The notes beneath the pieces are model-generated. The model did no database searches and was not told where the DNA came from. It worked only from the letters and a program-made list of their open reading frames with translations. The translations under genes were made by a program, and so were the position numbers. 64,000 nt of DNA. Origin: Pseudomonas graminis. Its GTDB lineage: Bacteria; Pseudomonadota; Gammaproteobacteria; Pseudomonadales; Pseudomonadaceae. Positions within the stretch are counted from its first letter, which is position 1. Each line of letters starts with the position of its first letter. The DNA is taken from positions 124,001 through 188,000 of the forward strand of contig NZ_MDEN01000062.1 of assembly GCF_001705435.1 (NCBI RefSeq). The letters are read 5' to 3'. Below are positions 53,364 through 62,650 of the stretch, piece by piece.

Positions 53364-55061
53364 TCAGTGCCACCCGCCGCGTTCCAGCTGTTTGAGCCGC
53401 TCGTTCAGCTCCGTGCGCGTCTGCCGGATGAGGCGTTCGTCCTGACTGTCGAGGGCACGCTGGAACACGCTTGCCCAGTCACCGATCAGTTCGCGGCGGT
53501 CGCCCAGGCTCTCCTGGTAGAGATGCTCCAGGCGCGCAACCAGCAGCGTGTTGACCTGCTGATCGCGCGGATGAATCTTGAGCGCGGCCAAGGCTTGCAG
53601 GCGCTCGGCGATTTCTTCAGGGCTGAGCACGCCGGGGTTGTTTTCGATGACCAGTGCGAACGCCTCGCCCGTGCTGGGGAGGGTGACCTGACATTCGAGA
53701 ATGCCGTTGTTGTCGTACGTAAAGCGCACGTCGAGACTGACGTTGCCTTCATTGTGCGGGGGGAGGGGAATCGCCAGCTCGCCCAAGGGAATGTTGTCGC
53801 GCACCAGGCGACTTTCGCCCTGGAAGATGCTCACCGTCACGCCGGTTTGCCCCGCTTCGGCGGAGTAAACGGTCTTGACCCGGCTGACCGGTACGGTGGT
53901 GTTGCGCTCGATGATCGGCAAATAGTGCCCATGCTCTCGGTGCCGGCCGACCCGTTCTGCGACCTCGATGCCCAGGGTGTAGGAGCAGACGTCGGTCAGC
54001 ACCACTTCTTCGAGGGCGGCATTCCGGGATTTCAGCGCCGCCTGAATCGCCGCGCCGTGGGCCACGGCTTCATCCGGGTTGAGCTGGATGGAGGGGAAGC
54101 GCCCGAACATGCCCGCCGCCAGTTTGCGCACCAGCGGCATACGCGTGGTGCCGCCGACCAACAGGATTTCGTCCAGATCGCCGACCAGCAGCCTGGCATC
54201 GCGCATCGCGCGTTCCACCGGATTGCGCAGCCGTTCGAGCAGCGGCGCATACAGCGCGGCCATGTCCTCCTGGGTGAAGGTCTGCTGCCACTGCCGGCCG
54301 TCCACGCGCAGCACGAACGCGTCACTGCGCGCCTGGCCCAGGGCAATGCGCAGGCGTTGGGCTTCGCGGTGCAGCGCGTAAGCGATCGATTCAGGGGCGG
54401 GAAAGCCTGGCTGGTCGGCTTGGGTGCGAACGAAAGCCTCGGCCAGCAGCCGGTCGAAATCTTCGCCACCGAGGAAGTTGTCACCGGCACTGGCGCGCAC
54501 TTCCATCACCCCCTCGAACAGCTCGAGGATCGACACGTCAAACGTGCCGCCCCCCAGGTCGAACACCAGAAACGAGCATTCGTTTCCGTGTTGCGGCAGT
54601 CCGAATGCCAGCGCGGCAGCGGTGGGTTCGTTGATCAGCTTGTCGACCTTGAGGCCGGCCAGCTCCCCTGCGATGCGCGTGGCTTTGCGCTGGGCGTCGC
54701 TGAAGTAGGCCGGGACGCTGATGACCGCCTCGACAACGGTTTCGCCATAGGCACGCTCGACGTCTTCCTTGAGGCTGCGGAGCACCAGCGCGGAAAGCTC
54801 TTCGGGACGAAAGGCGTGATCGCCCAGGTTGATCGTGTGGGCGCTGCCCATGTGGCGTTTGAACAGCGCAGTGGTCACGCAAGGGTGGGTGTGCAGGCGT
54901 TCGCGAGCGGCTTGCCCGACCAGAATCCGACCCTCATCGTCCAGTCCGACCACGGACGGGGTGAGCACCTCGCCCAGGGCGTTCGGCACCAGCAGGCTGG
55001 CATCGTCTTTCCAGACCGCGACCAGGCTGTTGGTCGTTCCAAGGTCAATCCCGACAATCAT
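53364..55061 (-). CDS. hscC: Hsp70-family chaperone HscC
   Basis: A 565-residue Hsp70 of the short HscC type. The ATPase domain begins with VGIDLGTTNSLVAVW and has the phosphate motif FDLGGGTFDVSI, then SAGDNFLGGEDFD and VLLVGGTTRMPLV-like ILLVGGTTRMPLVRKL. The substrate-binding part is short (about 380-565), ending in a helical tail rather than the long DnaK lid. HscC acts with its dedicated J-protein. It lies just upstream of the J-domain gene on the same strand. Confidence 0.94.
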   Translation of the reverse strand: MIVGIDLGTTNSLVAVWKDDASLLVPNALGEVLTPSVVGLDDEGRILVGQAARERLHTHPCVTTALFKRHMGSAHTINLGDHAFRPEELSALVLRSLKEDVERAYGETVVEAVISVPAYFSDAQRKATRIAGELAGLKVDKLINEPTAAALAFGLPQHGNECSFLVFDLGGGTFDVSILELFEGVMEVRASAGDNFLGGEDFDRLLAEAFVRTQADQPGFPAPESIAYALHREAQRLRIALGQARSDAFVLRVDGRQWQQTFTQEDMAALYAPLLERLRNPVERAMRDARLLVGDLDEILLVGGTTRMPLVRKLAAGMFGRFPSIQLNPDEAVAHGAAIQAALKSRNAALEEVVLTDVCSYTLGIEVAERVGRHREHGHYLPIIERNTTVPVSRVKTVYSAEAGQTGVTVSIFQGESRLVRDNIPLGELAIPLPPHNEGNVSLDVRFTYDNNGILECQVTLPSTGEAFALVIENNPGVLSPEEIAERLQALAALKIHPRDQQVNTLLVARLEHLYQESLGDRRELIGDWASVFQRALDSQDERLIRQTRTELNERLKQLERGGWH

Positions 55062-55379
55062 GGGCGAAACCCTGTGTGCGTTTTATCGTTCATAAGCGGT
55101 GTCTTCCCTGAGCCTGGAGGTTGGGTGCGCAGATTTGAGAATGATCGGCGGGAGGGGTTCAAGCCTCCCTGCGCCTTGTGTGCGCGGACTGCGTAACATG
55201 CCGCAAAATTACAAAATAATGGGATCCAAAGGGAATTTATTTCTGCTTAAGCTATCTAGCATGACGGTTACAGACGGTTTCATTTGCGCCAGCCTCGTTC
55301 ATCCGGCGCCAGTCAACCCACCGCCAAGCCACCTCGGACGGCGCTGATCCATATTTTCTGACAGGGACGCACACTCGCC
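55062..55379. other. Divergent promoter region hscC / DUF6585
   Basis: An AT-richer patch at 55203-55260 separates the two divergent genes and probably contains promoters; I could not identify a clear -35/-10 pair. No gene is supported here. Confidence 0.4.
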
Positions 55380-56288
55380 ATGCAAACAGCCTCCACTGCG
55401 GCACCCGCCACTGGCGAGCGCGTCGCCAGCTTCAGCTACGGCAAAGGCTTTCTGGTTTTTCTACTGATTTTCGGCGTGGTCCTGTTGGGCCTGGCCGGGT
55501 ATGTTCTGTACCTGGGCACGATCCTGCCCCACAGCGCTGCCGGCCCTGTCGAACTGAACACTTCCCGTGGCACCCCTCTGAACGTCTCCAGCCCCGCCAT
55601 GATGATTTATGCCACCAGCGCTTTCCTGGCCGTGCTCGGGCTGATCGTACTGGGGCTTTATGGGTGGCAGAACAAGCAGCGCCAGACGCGTTATGAGCTG
55701 TATGAACTCGGCGTTGCGCACACGACCCGGGGCGCCCGCACCTACGTGCCGTTCGCCGAGATTCAGGACCTTTACCTGTTCAGTTCGGGGCAGGTGGCCT
55801 ACACCGGGTTGATCACCAATCTGGCGTTCCGTCGCACTGCCAGCGAACCCTTCCACCGGGTGCAGCCCTCGTTGAAGGGCTTCCACACCTTCATGGAAAC
55901 CTTCCGCGAGCTGTACCTCAACGCGCGTCAGCCCGTGGTCCTCGATACCCTGCACGCCGGTGGCAGCGTTACCTTCAACTGCCTCAACGGCGCCCAGGTC
56001 TGGCGCAAGCGCATGGGCGGCGATTTCCTCAACGTCGACACCCAGCCGATCGTGGTCTCCCGCGACGCCGTGCTGATTCAGAACAGCGTGGTGCCGATGT
56101 CCGCGCTGCGCAGCATGGATCACAGCCGCTGGAACGAGACCATCGAGATTCGGGATGCGGCGGGCAAGGTCGTGCTGTCGACCCTGGCGACCGGCATCCT
56201 CAGCCATGATCTGTTTCTCAGCACCCTTGGGCTGCTCATGGAAACACCGGCGAATGATCGGCCAGCCACTGCGCCGACGTTTGCCTGA
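55380..56288 (+). CDS. DUF6585-like membrane protein
   Basis: A 302-residue protein with two membrane segments near the N-terminus (about 24-45, GFLVFLLIFGVVLLGLAGYV, and about 75-95). The rest is soluble with beta-rich sequence such as YELYELGVAHTTRGARTYVP and FAEIQDLYLF. It fits the PH-like DUF6585 family, whose function is unknown. The ATG at 55380 follows GGGACGC without a strong Shine-Dalgarno. The next gene is a lipoprotein 130 bp downstream, so they are probably transcribed together but not tightly coupled. Confidence 0.7.
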   Translation: MQTASTAAPATGERVASFSYGKGFLVFLLIFGVVLLGLAGYVLYLGTILPHSAAGPVELNTSRGTPLNVSSPAMMIYATSAFLAVLGLIVLGLYGWQNKQRQTRYELYELGVAHTTRGARTYVPFAEIQDLYLFSSGQVAYTGLITNLAFRRTASEPFHRVQPSLKGFHTFMETFRELYLNARQPVVLDTLHAGGSVTFNCLNGAQVWRKRMGGDFLNVDTQPIVVSRDAVLIQNSVVPMSALRSMDHSRWNETIEIRDAAGKVVLSTLATGILSHDLFLSTLGLLMETPANDRPATAPTFA

Positions 56289-56418
56289 ACGCTGCTCAAC
56301 CCACCGCGTCTTCGCTCACGGCTGTTCAGGGGTTGCCCCGGGCATCGAAGCGTCGACATTCACAGCCTTCGGCAGGCCCATCTGCCACGGGCGTATCACT
56401 TCTGGAGATTCTCCGACA

Positions 56419-57120
56419 ATGACCGTCTCACTCACCCGCCACTGGTTACTCGCCCTTGCACTGCCTCTGCTACTGACCGCCTGTGGCAGCAGCGAACCTG
56501 ACCAGCGTGCCGCGTTCAAGCAGTTCCTGCAGACCCGGATCATCGACAAGCCCGGCGTGCACGTGCCCAAGCTGACCCCGGATGAATCGAAATCGTTCGG
56601 CGATTACAGCCAGCACTATGCCGTGATCACTGACTTCAACAGCGGGATGGACGCGAGCATCAAACCCCTCAACGGCTTCGTGCAGAAAGGCGCGTTCCGT
56701 TCATTGAGCGACGTGATCGAACGCCGTGACGATATCAAGACTGCGCAGACCGGCTTGAATGACCTGGTCGTGCAGCTCAAGCAAGAGTTGGCAAGAGCCG
56801 ATGCCGCCCATGCCCAGCTCAAGCAGCCTGACGATCTGAAGACGGTGTATGACAGCGCCTATGACCGCACCGTGACCCTACCGGCCAACACGCTCCTGAC
56901 CGTGATGCCGCAAGTCAACGGCACCATTGATTCGGGCCTGAAAGTGGCTGACTACGTCGACGCCCACAAAGCGCAGATCCAGATCAATGGCTCCGTGGTT
57001 CAAGTGACGGACCCCAAGGTGCAGACTGAGTTGAACACGTTGCTGCAGGACCTGAATGCCAAAGCCAGGGTGGTTCAGGAAGCGCAGGTGCGCATGCAAA
57101 CGGTGTTGCTGGGTCGCTGA
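56419..57120 (+). CDS. DUF3053 lipoprotein (YiaF-like)
   Basis: A 233-residue lipoprotein from ATG 56419. The signal is MTVSLTRHWLLALALPLLL, and the lipobox LTAC places the cysteine near residue 22. The remaining 210 residues are helical and charged, for example DQRAAFKQFLQTRIIDKPG and FGDYSQHYAVITDFN. It matches the DUF3053 family (E. coli YiaF), proposed to be an envelope lipoprotein. It probably faces the periplasm. No enzyme motif is seen. Confidence 0.82.
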   Translation: MTVSLTRHWLLALALPLLLTACGSSEPDQRAAFKQFLQTRIIDKPGVHVPKLTPDESKSFGDYSQHYAVITDFNSGMDASIKPLNGFVQKGAFRSLSDVIERRDDIKTAQTGLNDLVVQLKQELARADAAHAQLKQPDDLKTVYDSAYDRTVTLPANTLLTVMPQVNGTIDSGLKVADYVDAHKAQIQINGSVVQVTDPKVQTELNTLLQDLNAKARVVQEAQVRMQTVLLGR

Positions 57121-57191
57121 TCCAGACGCCGATGGCTGCGTGGCTCACCGCGTTGAGCCACAGCGTCGAAGGCGTCGCTTTTGACACACAC

Positions 57192-57213
57192 GCAACGGTC
57201 ATCTGACCGTTGC
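57192..57213. promoter_or_regulatory. 22-bp inverted repeat before the M48 gene
   Basis: GCAACGGTCA-TC-TGACCGTTGC has perfect 10-bp arms with a 2-base spacer. It lies 58 bp before the M48 start. It could be an operator, or a terminator of the DUF3053 gene (a short loop could form, but no T-run follows). Confidence 0.4.
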
Positions 57214-57271
57214 TCAAGGAAGCAGGCGCGCGCCAGGGAGGGCACTCGGCGGCGCAGAAGAGGGCCGTCCG

Positions 57272-59464
57272 ATGGACATCAAAAAGCTGAAGCTGATTGC
57301 CGTACTGGTTTTATTTCCCCTTGGGTTGAATCTGGTTGGGGTCTGGGAGCTGCAACGCAGCACCGACGACCACGCCGAATACGCGGCCTACCAGGCCGAC
57401 CTTGCCGAATTTCGTCCAGAGCTCCAGGCCATCGCCGACAACAGCGGCTCGCGACCCGTTATGGTCGATGTGGGCGACGGCGAGAAAATGGAAGTCAAAA
57501 TGGCGCTGTCCCGCGTCACTGAGATGCAGGACGAGCTGGACACCTTGCTTCCGTTGACCAATGTCATGGCGTGGGTGGCAAAGGGCACCATTACCCTCGG
57601 TTTGCTGGCGGCTCTGGTGGGCGGGCTCGGCTTGCTCGCCCTTAACTGGGCAGGCCGGCGCGCCATGCATTCGCGGGACCAACTGCTGCACAGCTTCACC
57701 CGTGTGACCAAACTGCTGCCCTACGTTCTGGTCGGGCACGTGGTGGTGATGGGGGCAGCGATTGCCGCCATCGTCGCGTTCGAGGCGCTGGGCGCGTGGC
57801 ACGCCGGGCGGCTGTCGGCCGGCGAAATGAAGTTCATGTTCTTCGGCATGGTGCTCGTCGCAGGCTGTCTGTATTCCATCTGGCAGATGGGCACGCAACT
57901 GCGCGTCATGCTCAACATGTTCCAGCCCACGCCGATGGACGTGATGGGCGAGGCGGTCACCGTCGAGCAGGCGCCGGTGCTCTGGGCTTACGTGAAGGAT
58001 CTGGCCCTGACACTGGGCGCACTGCCGCCCGATCACATCGTGCTGGGCATGGCCGCCGGCTTTTACGTCACCTCCGGCGACATCGCCCTCGCGCCGGCCA
58101 ACACCACCTTGACGGGCCGCACCCTGCATGTGCCGCTGGCCTATCTCGGCATCCTGGATGAAGCCGAAACCACCGCGGTCATCGGCCACGAGCTGGGGCA
58201 TTTCGCAGGCGCGGATACCGAGTTCAGTATGCGTTTCGTGCCGATCTACCACGGCATCGAGCGCAGCCTGGTGGTGATCGGGCAGACCCTGGTCGACAGT
58301 GAATGGCTGCAGCGCGCGACCCTGCACCCGGCGTTCATGCTGGGCGCCTACTTCATGGAAAGTTTCGACCACGCGGTGATGCACTGGAGCCGTGTGCGTG
58401 AGCTGGAAGCCGACGCCGCCGGTGCGCAGCTGGCGGGCAATCTGGCGGCCGCGTCGGCGCTGGTGCGCATTTCCGCCATCGATCCGATGCTGCAAGAGCG
58501 CCTGGTCGCCCACATCACCCAGGCAACCCGGCCGACGTCCGAGCACGTGCCGGTCAGTGATCTGCCAACCACGGTTCTGCGCGAAATCGCGGCCTTGCCC
58601 CTGACCTTGCCGGAAGAGGAAATGGCCACCCAGCTGCCGCATCCGTCAGACACCCATCCTTCGAATGGCGAGCGCGTGGCGTCTCTCAAGGTGTCGATCG
58701 ACGATGCCGTGCGCAGTGGCACGCGGCCGCTGGATGCAACGCAAGCCTGTGCGGCGATGGATCGCTACTTCGCCCAGCCCGACGTGTTGCGCGCTCGCCT
58801 GACGGACGATTATCTGAGCCATCACGTCCAGCAGGACGCCGTCCTCGTCGAGACATTGCGCACCCACGCCGGCAATGTGACCGGGGACGTTGCGCTGCAC
58901 GAAGGCGCGCGCTTGCGGGGGCAAATCCTGATCGGGTTCAGTGGCCTGCTGGCCGTGGCGGGGCTGATCCTGCTACTGGCACCGGTGCTGTTTCCAGGTG
59001 CTGCGGGACGTGATCCGCAGCCATTTTTCGTCGGTGCCGGCATCGCTCTGTTCATCATGCTGTGCATGTTGCCCTTTGGCGTGCGCCTGTTCAGACGTGC
59101 GCATAAAACCGCGCTGCTGCTGACGCCGGATCACTTCGTGTTCGCCAACCTCAAGGCGCCGCTGCCGATTCGCGACATCGCCGACTTCAACCTGCAGGTG
59201 GGGAATGTCGTCATGCTGACGATCCTGCTCGAAGACAACGCACCCCTGCCGGAGCTGACCTCCCGGTCGTTCTTCGCACCGGATGTGGCGCTGAACAAGA
59301 AGAAACGGTGGCTGATGTTGCCGATGAGCAAATTCTGCCGCGATGACAAAAAGCTCAAGCTCCCCGAGCTGGCCGAACTGATCGGGAACTACGTCAACGC
59401 CGGCGCCGCGCGGCATTTGCTGCAGCAGCGGTCAGAGCAGAGTGGCGAATTGAAGGCTGGGTAA
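57272..59464 (+). CDS. M48-family membrane metallopeptidase
   Basis: A 730-residue zinc protease. The N-terminal third carries about four membrane segments (5-25, 100-125, 150-180, 190-215). The M48 catalytic domain contains the zinc motif HELGH in AVIGHELGHFAG (about 300-312) and the third ligand Glu in RVRELEADAAGAQLAG. Two more membrane segments and a soluble tail follow. Such proteases act at the membrane on misfolded proteins (HtpX-like) or periplasmic proteins. It is larger than HtpX. The ATG at 57272 follows a weak Shine-Dalgarno. Confidence 0.88.
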   Translation: MDIKKLKLIAVLVLFPLGLNLVGVWELQRSTDDHAEYAAYQADLAEFRPELQAIADNSGSRPVMVDVGDGEKMEVKMALSRVTEMQDELDTLLPLTNVMAWVAKGTITLGLLAALVGGLGLLALNWAGRRAMHSRDQLLHSFTRVTKLLPYVLVGHVVVMGAAIAAIVAFEALGAWHAGRLSAGEMKFMFFGMVLVAGCLYSIWQMGTQLRVMLNMFQPTPMDVMGEAVTVEQAPVLWAYVKDLALTLGALPPDHIVLGMAAGFYVTSGDIALAPANTTLTGRTLHVPLAYLGILDEAETTAVIGHELGHFAGADTEFSMRFVPIYHGIERSLVVIGQTLVDSEWLQRATLHPAFMLGAYFMESFDHAVMHWSRVRELEADAAGAQLAGNLAAASALVRISAIDPMLQERLVAHITQATRPTSEHVPVSDLPTTVLREIAALPLTLPEEEMATQLPHPSDTHPSNGERVASLKVSIDDAVRSGTRPLDATQACAAMDRYFAQPDVLRARLTDDYLSHHVQQDAVLVETLRTHAGNVTGDVALHEGARLRGQILIGFSGLLAVAGLILLLAPVLFPGAAGRDPQPFFVGAGIALFIMLCMLPFGVRLFRRAHKTALLLTPDHFVFANLKAPLPIRDIADFNLQVGNVVMLTILLEDNAPLPELTSRSFFAPDVALNKKKRWLMLPMSKFCRDDKKLKLPELAELIGNYVNAGAARHLLQQRSEQSGELKAG

Positions 59465-59583
59465 CCGCGAGTCATGGATCCTTCCCCAAAATCGGAGGCG
59501 GGTTCTAGAGAAAATCTCATTCAGATCCAGCCATCACAAGGCAGTGAAGGTCGCCGATCAATTTACGCAGGAAGAGTGCCACC

Positions 59584-60294
59584 GTGAGTGATGCAAGGAT
59601 CCAACAGGAAAACCTCAGCCGCTTTAGAAAATATCTCAGGATTGATGCCGCGCTGTTCATCGCCAGCATGGTGGGCGCTTTTACGCTCAGCGGATTCGCA
59701 TACCTTGAAAAGTTTTACCTGACGCTGGACGTATCAGTTAGCCGAATTAATATCACCACGCAGCAATTCCTGGCTTACGGCGCGGCCGGGTTTGGTTCTT
59801 ATCTCGCCGCGATGGTGTTCGCGATGGCTTTGGTGGGAGCCGTCACTCTTCTGATTGTTCTTTTTGAAAAGCCAACGGTCAGCACGGATAGACAGCCTGA
59901 CCCGGCTCGTTGGATAGTGAAGGCGCGAGACAGGGCGGCGAGAAATCGTGGTGCATTCATCTTCGTCGGTTGCATTGGCTTGATTGCTTTTCTTTTATTC
60001 GCCGCCTGGGCCTTGCTGGTGACCTTACCCTCTGGAACGGGCCGAACAGCGGCGCTGGATGAGGCCGCCACATGTACGGCACGACGTTTCGATTACGCGA
60101 ACCTGAATCATTTTGAAGGGTGCCAAGTTGCCGAATCCGACGACATGGTATTTATCCTGCAACGGACCAAATGCGACGAGGAAGGTGTGGAGTTTCGGAC
60201 CCTGGAGTTGCCCAAACAGGGTCTTAAAAGTATCTCCAGCCCGGCGCGGAAGTATTTGCGAAAGCAGCCGGACCCTTCTCGCTGTGGTCAGTAG
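59584..60294 (+). CDS. Small membrane protein of unknown function
   Basis: A 236-residue protein from a GTG at 59584, preceded by GGAAGAG. Three membrane segments are visible (about 22-45, 60-85 and 118-145), with a charged loop between them, and a soluble C-terminal part that has cysteines (FEGCQVAESDD, TKCDEEG and a C near the end). I do not recognise the family. It starts 119 bp after the M48 gene on the same strand and may be related to it. Confidence 0.65.
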   Translation: MSDARIQQENLSRFRKYLRIDAALFIASMVGAFTLSGFAYLEKFYLTLDVSVSRINITTQQFLAYGAAGFGSYLAAMVFAMALVGAVTLLIVLFEKPTVSTDRQPDPARWIVKARDRAARNRGAFIFVGCIGLIAFLLFAAWALLVTLPSGTGRTAALDEAATCTARRFDYANLNHFEGCQVAESDDMVFILQRTKCDEEGVEFRTLELPKQGLKSISSPARKYLRKQPDPSRCGQ

Positions 60295-60626
60295 CGACCC
60301 GTGGGGGACCCCGTGGTCATGGCGCCGCATTGTCACGCAGCAGACGCCGTCCGTGTGGGCGTGAGCTTGCTCACGAAAGCGTCAGTGCATTCGCCGGGTC
60401 GTCGGAGTATTGAAAAAGCTTCGCGAGCAAGCTCGCTCCCACAGAGGGGGGGCGACCCCGGATCTCCGATTGTCCCCAAACGCTGATGGGCAGCAGACGC
60501 TTGAGCTGAATAGTGAAAGGCCGGATCGACTTCCCCCACCGCCCGTCACCTATCCCGTCAGATGACCCAGCTTTCACACAGCATGCCCATACTGCTCCCG
60601 TCTCTTCATTCGAAACGGAGCATGTT
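60295..60626. other. Intergenic region with REPIN
   Basis: This region carries a REPIN of a second family (60355-60442). The Shine-Dalgarno ACGGAG of the epimerase gene lies at 60615-60620. No gene is supported. Confidence 0.5.
60355..60442. repeat. REPIN of a second REP family
   Basis: GTGGGCGTGAGCTTGCTCAC (60355) and TTCGCGAGCAAGCTCGCTCC (60420-60439, extending to 60442) are imperfect inverted copies. The GAGCAAGCTCGCTCCCAC core is common in Pseudomonas and differs from the CCGGCTAAAGCCGG family elsewhere in the window. Confidence 0.85.
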
Positions 60627-62375
60627 ATGACACTGCAATTCAATGTCCGGGATTTTGGCGCAGTCGGTGATGGGCATACGTCCGACACAGCGGCCATTCA
60701 AGCCGCCATCGATGCGGCGGCGAAAGCCGGCGGCGGCGATGTGTATATTCCTGCCGGCACCTGGACCCTGACCCCGGGCGGAAAGCCTGCCGACGGCGCG
60801 CTGATGCTAAAAAGCAATGTGTTCATCAAGGGCGAGGGCATGGGCGTCACGGTGCTCAAGCTGGCCGATGGCACCGACCAGGCTGTCACCGGCATCATCC
60901 GCTCGGCGAGCGGCGAGGCAACCCACGATTTCGGCGTCAGCAACCTCACCCTCGACGGCAATCGCGATGCCACCAGCGGCAAGGTGGATGGCTGGTACAA
61001 CGGCTTTCTGCCGGGCCAGCCGGGTCAGGACTCCAATGTCACGCTGTCCGGCGTCGAGATCCGCGATTGCTCGGGCTACGGCTTCGACCCCCACGAGCGC
61101 ACGGCGAACATGCTCATCGAAAACAGCGTGTCCCACGGCAACGGGCTCGACGGCTTCGTCGCCGACTACCTGATCGACAGCACGTTTCGCAACAACCTGG
61201 CCTACGACAATGACCGTCACGGTTTCAACATCGTCACCACCACCCACGATCTGGCGCTCCTGAACAACGTCTCCCACGATAATGGCGGGGGCGGCATCGT
61301 CGTCCAGCGCGGCAGCGAAAACATCCCCTCGCCTTATCACATCACCATCGAAGGTGGCGAGGTGTACGGCAATGCGGCTGAAGGCGTGTTGGTGAAACTG
61401 TCCAACGGCGTTGATATCAGCGGCGTGGACATTCACCACAACGGTACCTCCGGCGTGCGTGTCTACGGCAGCACGGACGTTGAGGTTCGCGGCAATCTGA
61501 TTCACGAGAACGCACAGAAAGCCGGCATCCCTGAAGTGCTGATCCAGCCGTTCGACGACCGCGGCGGCGTCTCCGGGAAGCTTCATCCGTCTGACCACAA
61601 CACCTTCGCAGACAACATCATTACCGGCGGCGACAAAAGCACCTTCGGGGTGGCAGAGGAGAGCGGGCAGTCCGGCAGCAACTCGGTGTACGGCAACACC
61701 TTCGCGCACCTGCAGGACACCGTATCGCTGCAGGGCGCGGGTGACCACGTCGGGACCAACCCCGTGCTGAATGCCATCGACGGCGGCAATGGCGGCGATG
61801 CCATCGTCGGAACCGCGAAGGCCGACTCGATCAACGGCAAGGACGGGGCAGACACCCTGAATGGCGGATCCGGCGCGGACCTGCTCTGGGGCGGCGCTGG
61901 CCATGACCGGTTGCTGGGCGGCAGCGGCAACGACACCCTGATCGGCGGCGCCGATGCCGACGTGCTGTTCGGCGGCGCAGGCTCGGACCTGTTCCGGTTT
62001 GCCTCGGTGTCCGACAGCTACAGAACGGCGACTGCCAGCCATGCAGACCGCATTGGCGACTTCGATGCCGCCCATGACATCATCGATGTCTCGGGCTTGG
62101 GCTTCACCGGGTTTGGCGACGGCCACGACGGCACCCTGAAGTTCACCACCAACGCCGAGCACACCCGGGTCTACCTGAAAGACCTGGACGCCGACGTGCA
62201 AGGGCATCGCTTCGAACTGATTCTGGACGGTGATTTCAAGGCCGCTCTTCCTTCAAAATCCATGGTATTTGCCGACGCCCCGACGTCGCTGGCCAGTACA
62301 TCAACCCCAGCGGATGCCGTGTCGGTGGAGCTGGTAGGTGTGGCTCAGGATCATCCGGAGACTGCTCTCGTGTGA
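60627..62375 (+). CDS. Extracellular mannuronan C5-epimerase (AlgE/PsmE-like)
   Basis: A 582-residue protein from ATG 60627 (MTLQFNVRDFGAVGDG). The catalytic A-module is a right-handed beta-helix; the epimerase active site is visible as YGFDPHE (about 151-157), with an Asp in NGLDGF about 25 residues later. A C-terminal R-module carries RTX nonapeptide calcium repeats (GGSGADLLWGGAGHDRLLGG and following). It converts mannuronate to guluronate in alginate outside the cell. It has no N-terminal signal; RTX proteins leave by type I secretion. No transporter gene is nearby. Confidence 0.93.
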   Translation: MTLQFNVRDFGAVGDGHTSDTAAIQAAIDAAAKAGGGDVYIPAGTWTLTPGGKPADGALMLKSNVFIKGEGMGVTVLKLADGTDQAVTGIIRSASGEATHDFGVSNLTLDGNRDATSGKVDGWYNGFLPGQPGQDSNVTLSGVEIRDCSGYGFDPHERTANMLIENSVSHGNGLDGFVADYLIDSTFRNNLAYDNDRHGFNIVTTTHDLALLNNVSHDNGGGGIVVQRGSENIPSPYHITIEGGEVYGNAAEGVLVKLSNGVDISGVDIHHNGTSGVRVYGSTDVEVRGNLIHENAQKAGIPEVLIQPFDDRGGVSGKLHPSDHNTFADNIITGGDKSTFGVAEESGQSGSNSVYGNTFAHLQDTVSLQGAGDHVGTNPVLNAIDGGNGGDAIVGTAKADSINGKDGADTLNGGSGADLLWGGAGHDRLLGGSGNDTLIGGADADVLFGGAGSDLFRFASVSDSYRTATASHADRIGDFDAAHDIIDVSGLGFTGFGDGHDGTLKFTTNAEHTRVYLKDLDADVQGHRFELILDGDFKAALPSKSMVFADAPTSLASTSTPADAVSVELVGVAQDHPETALV

Positions 62376-62437
62376 CGTAACGGCAGGCCCGTCTTGCCCC
62401 TGCGCGCTGGCACGGGGAGTGGACCGAGGTAGGCCCG

Positions 62438-62461
62438 CGCCGTGAGGTCATACTCACGGCG
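62438..62461 (+). terminator. Possible transcript-end hairpin after the epimerase
   Basis: CGCCGTGAG-GTCATA-CTCACGGCG is a perfect 9-bp stem with a 6-base loop, 62 bp after the epimerase stop. It lacks a T-run, so its terminator role is uncertain. Confidence 0.4.
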
Positions 62462-62650
62462 TGGTCCCATACAACTCCCGCCTCCATTTCCGCCCCCACC
62501 TTTGCATCCTGCCGGCCTTCCGGCTAAAGTCCGCCTTCGGGCGTCTGCTGCGCCTGCGGTCCGCGCGAAGGGGTTTTCCAAGGCAAGCGTTGCACACTCA
62601 TTCATTCCAGCTCCCGGCTTGTCGGCGGACCGAGCCCCAAAGGAGTTGGC

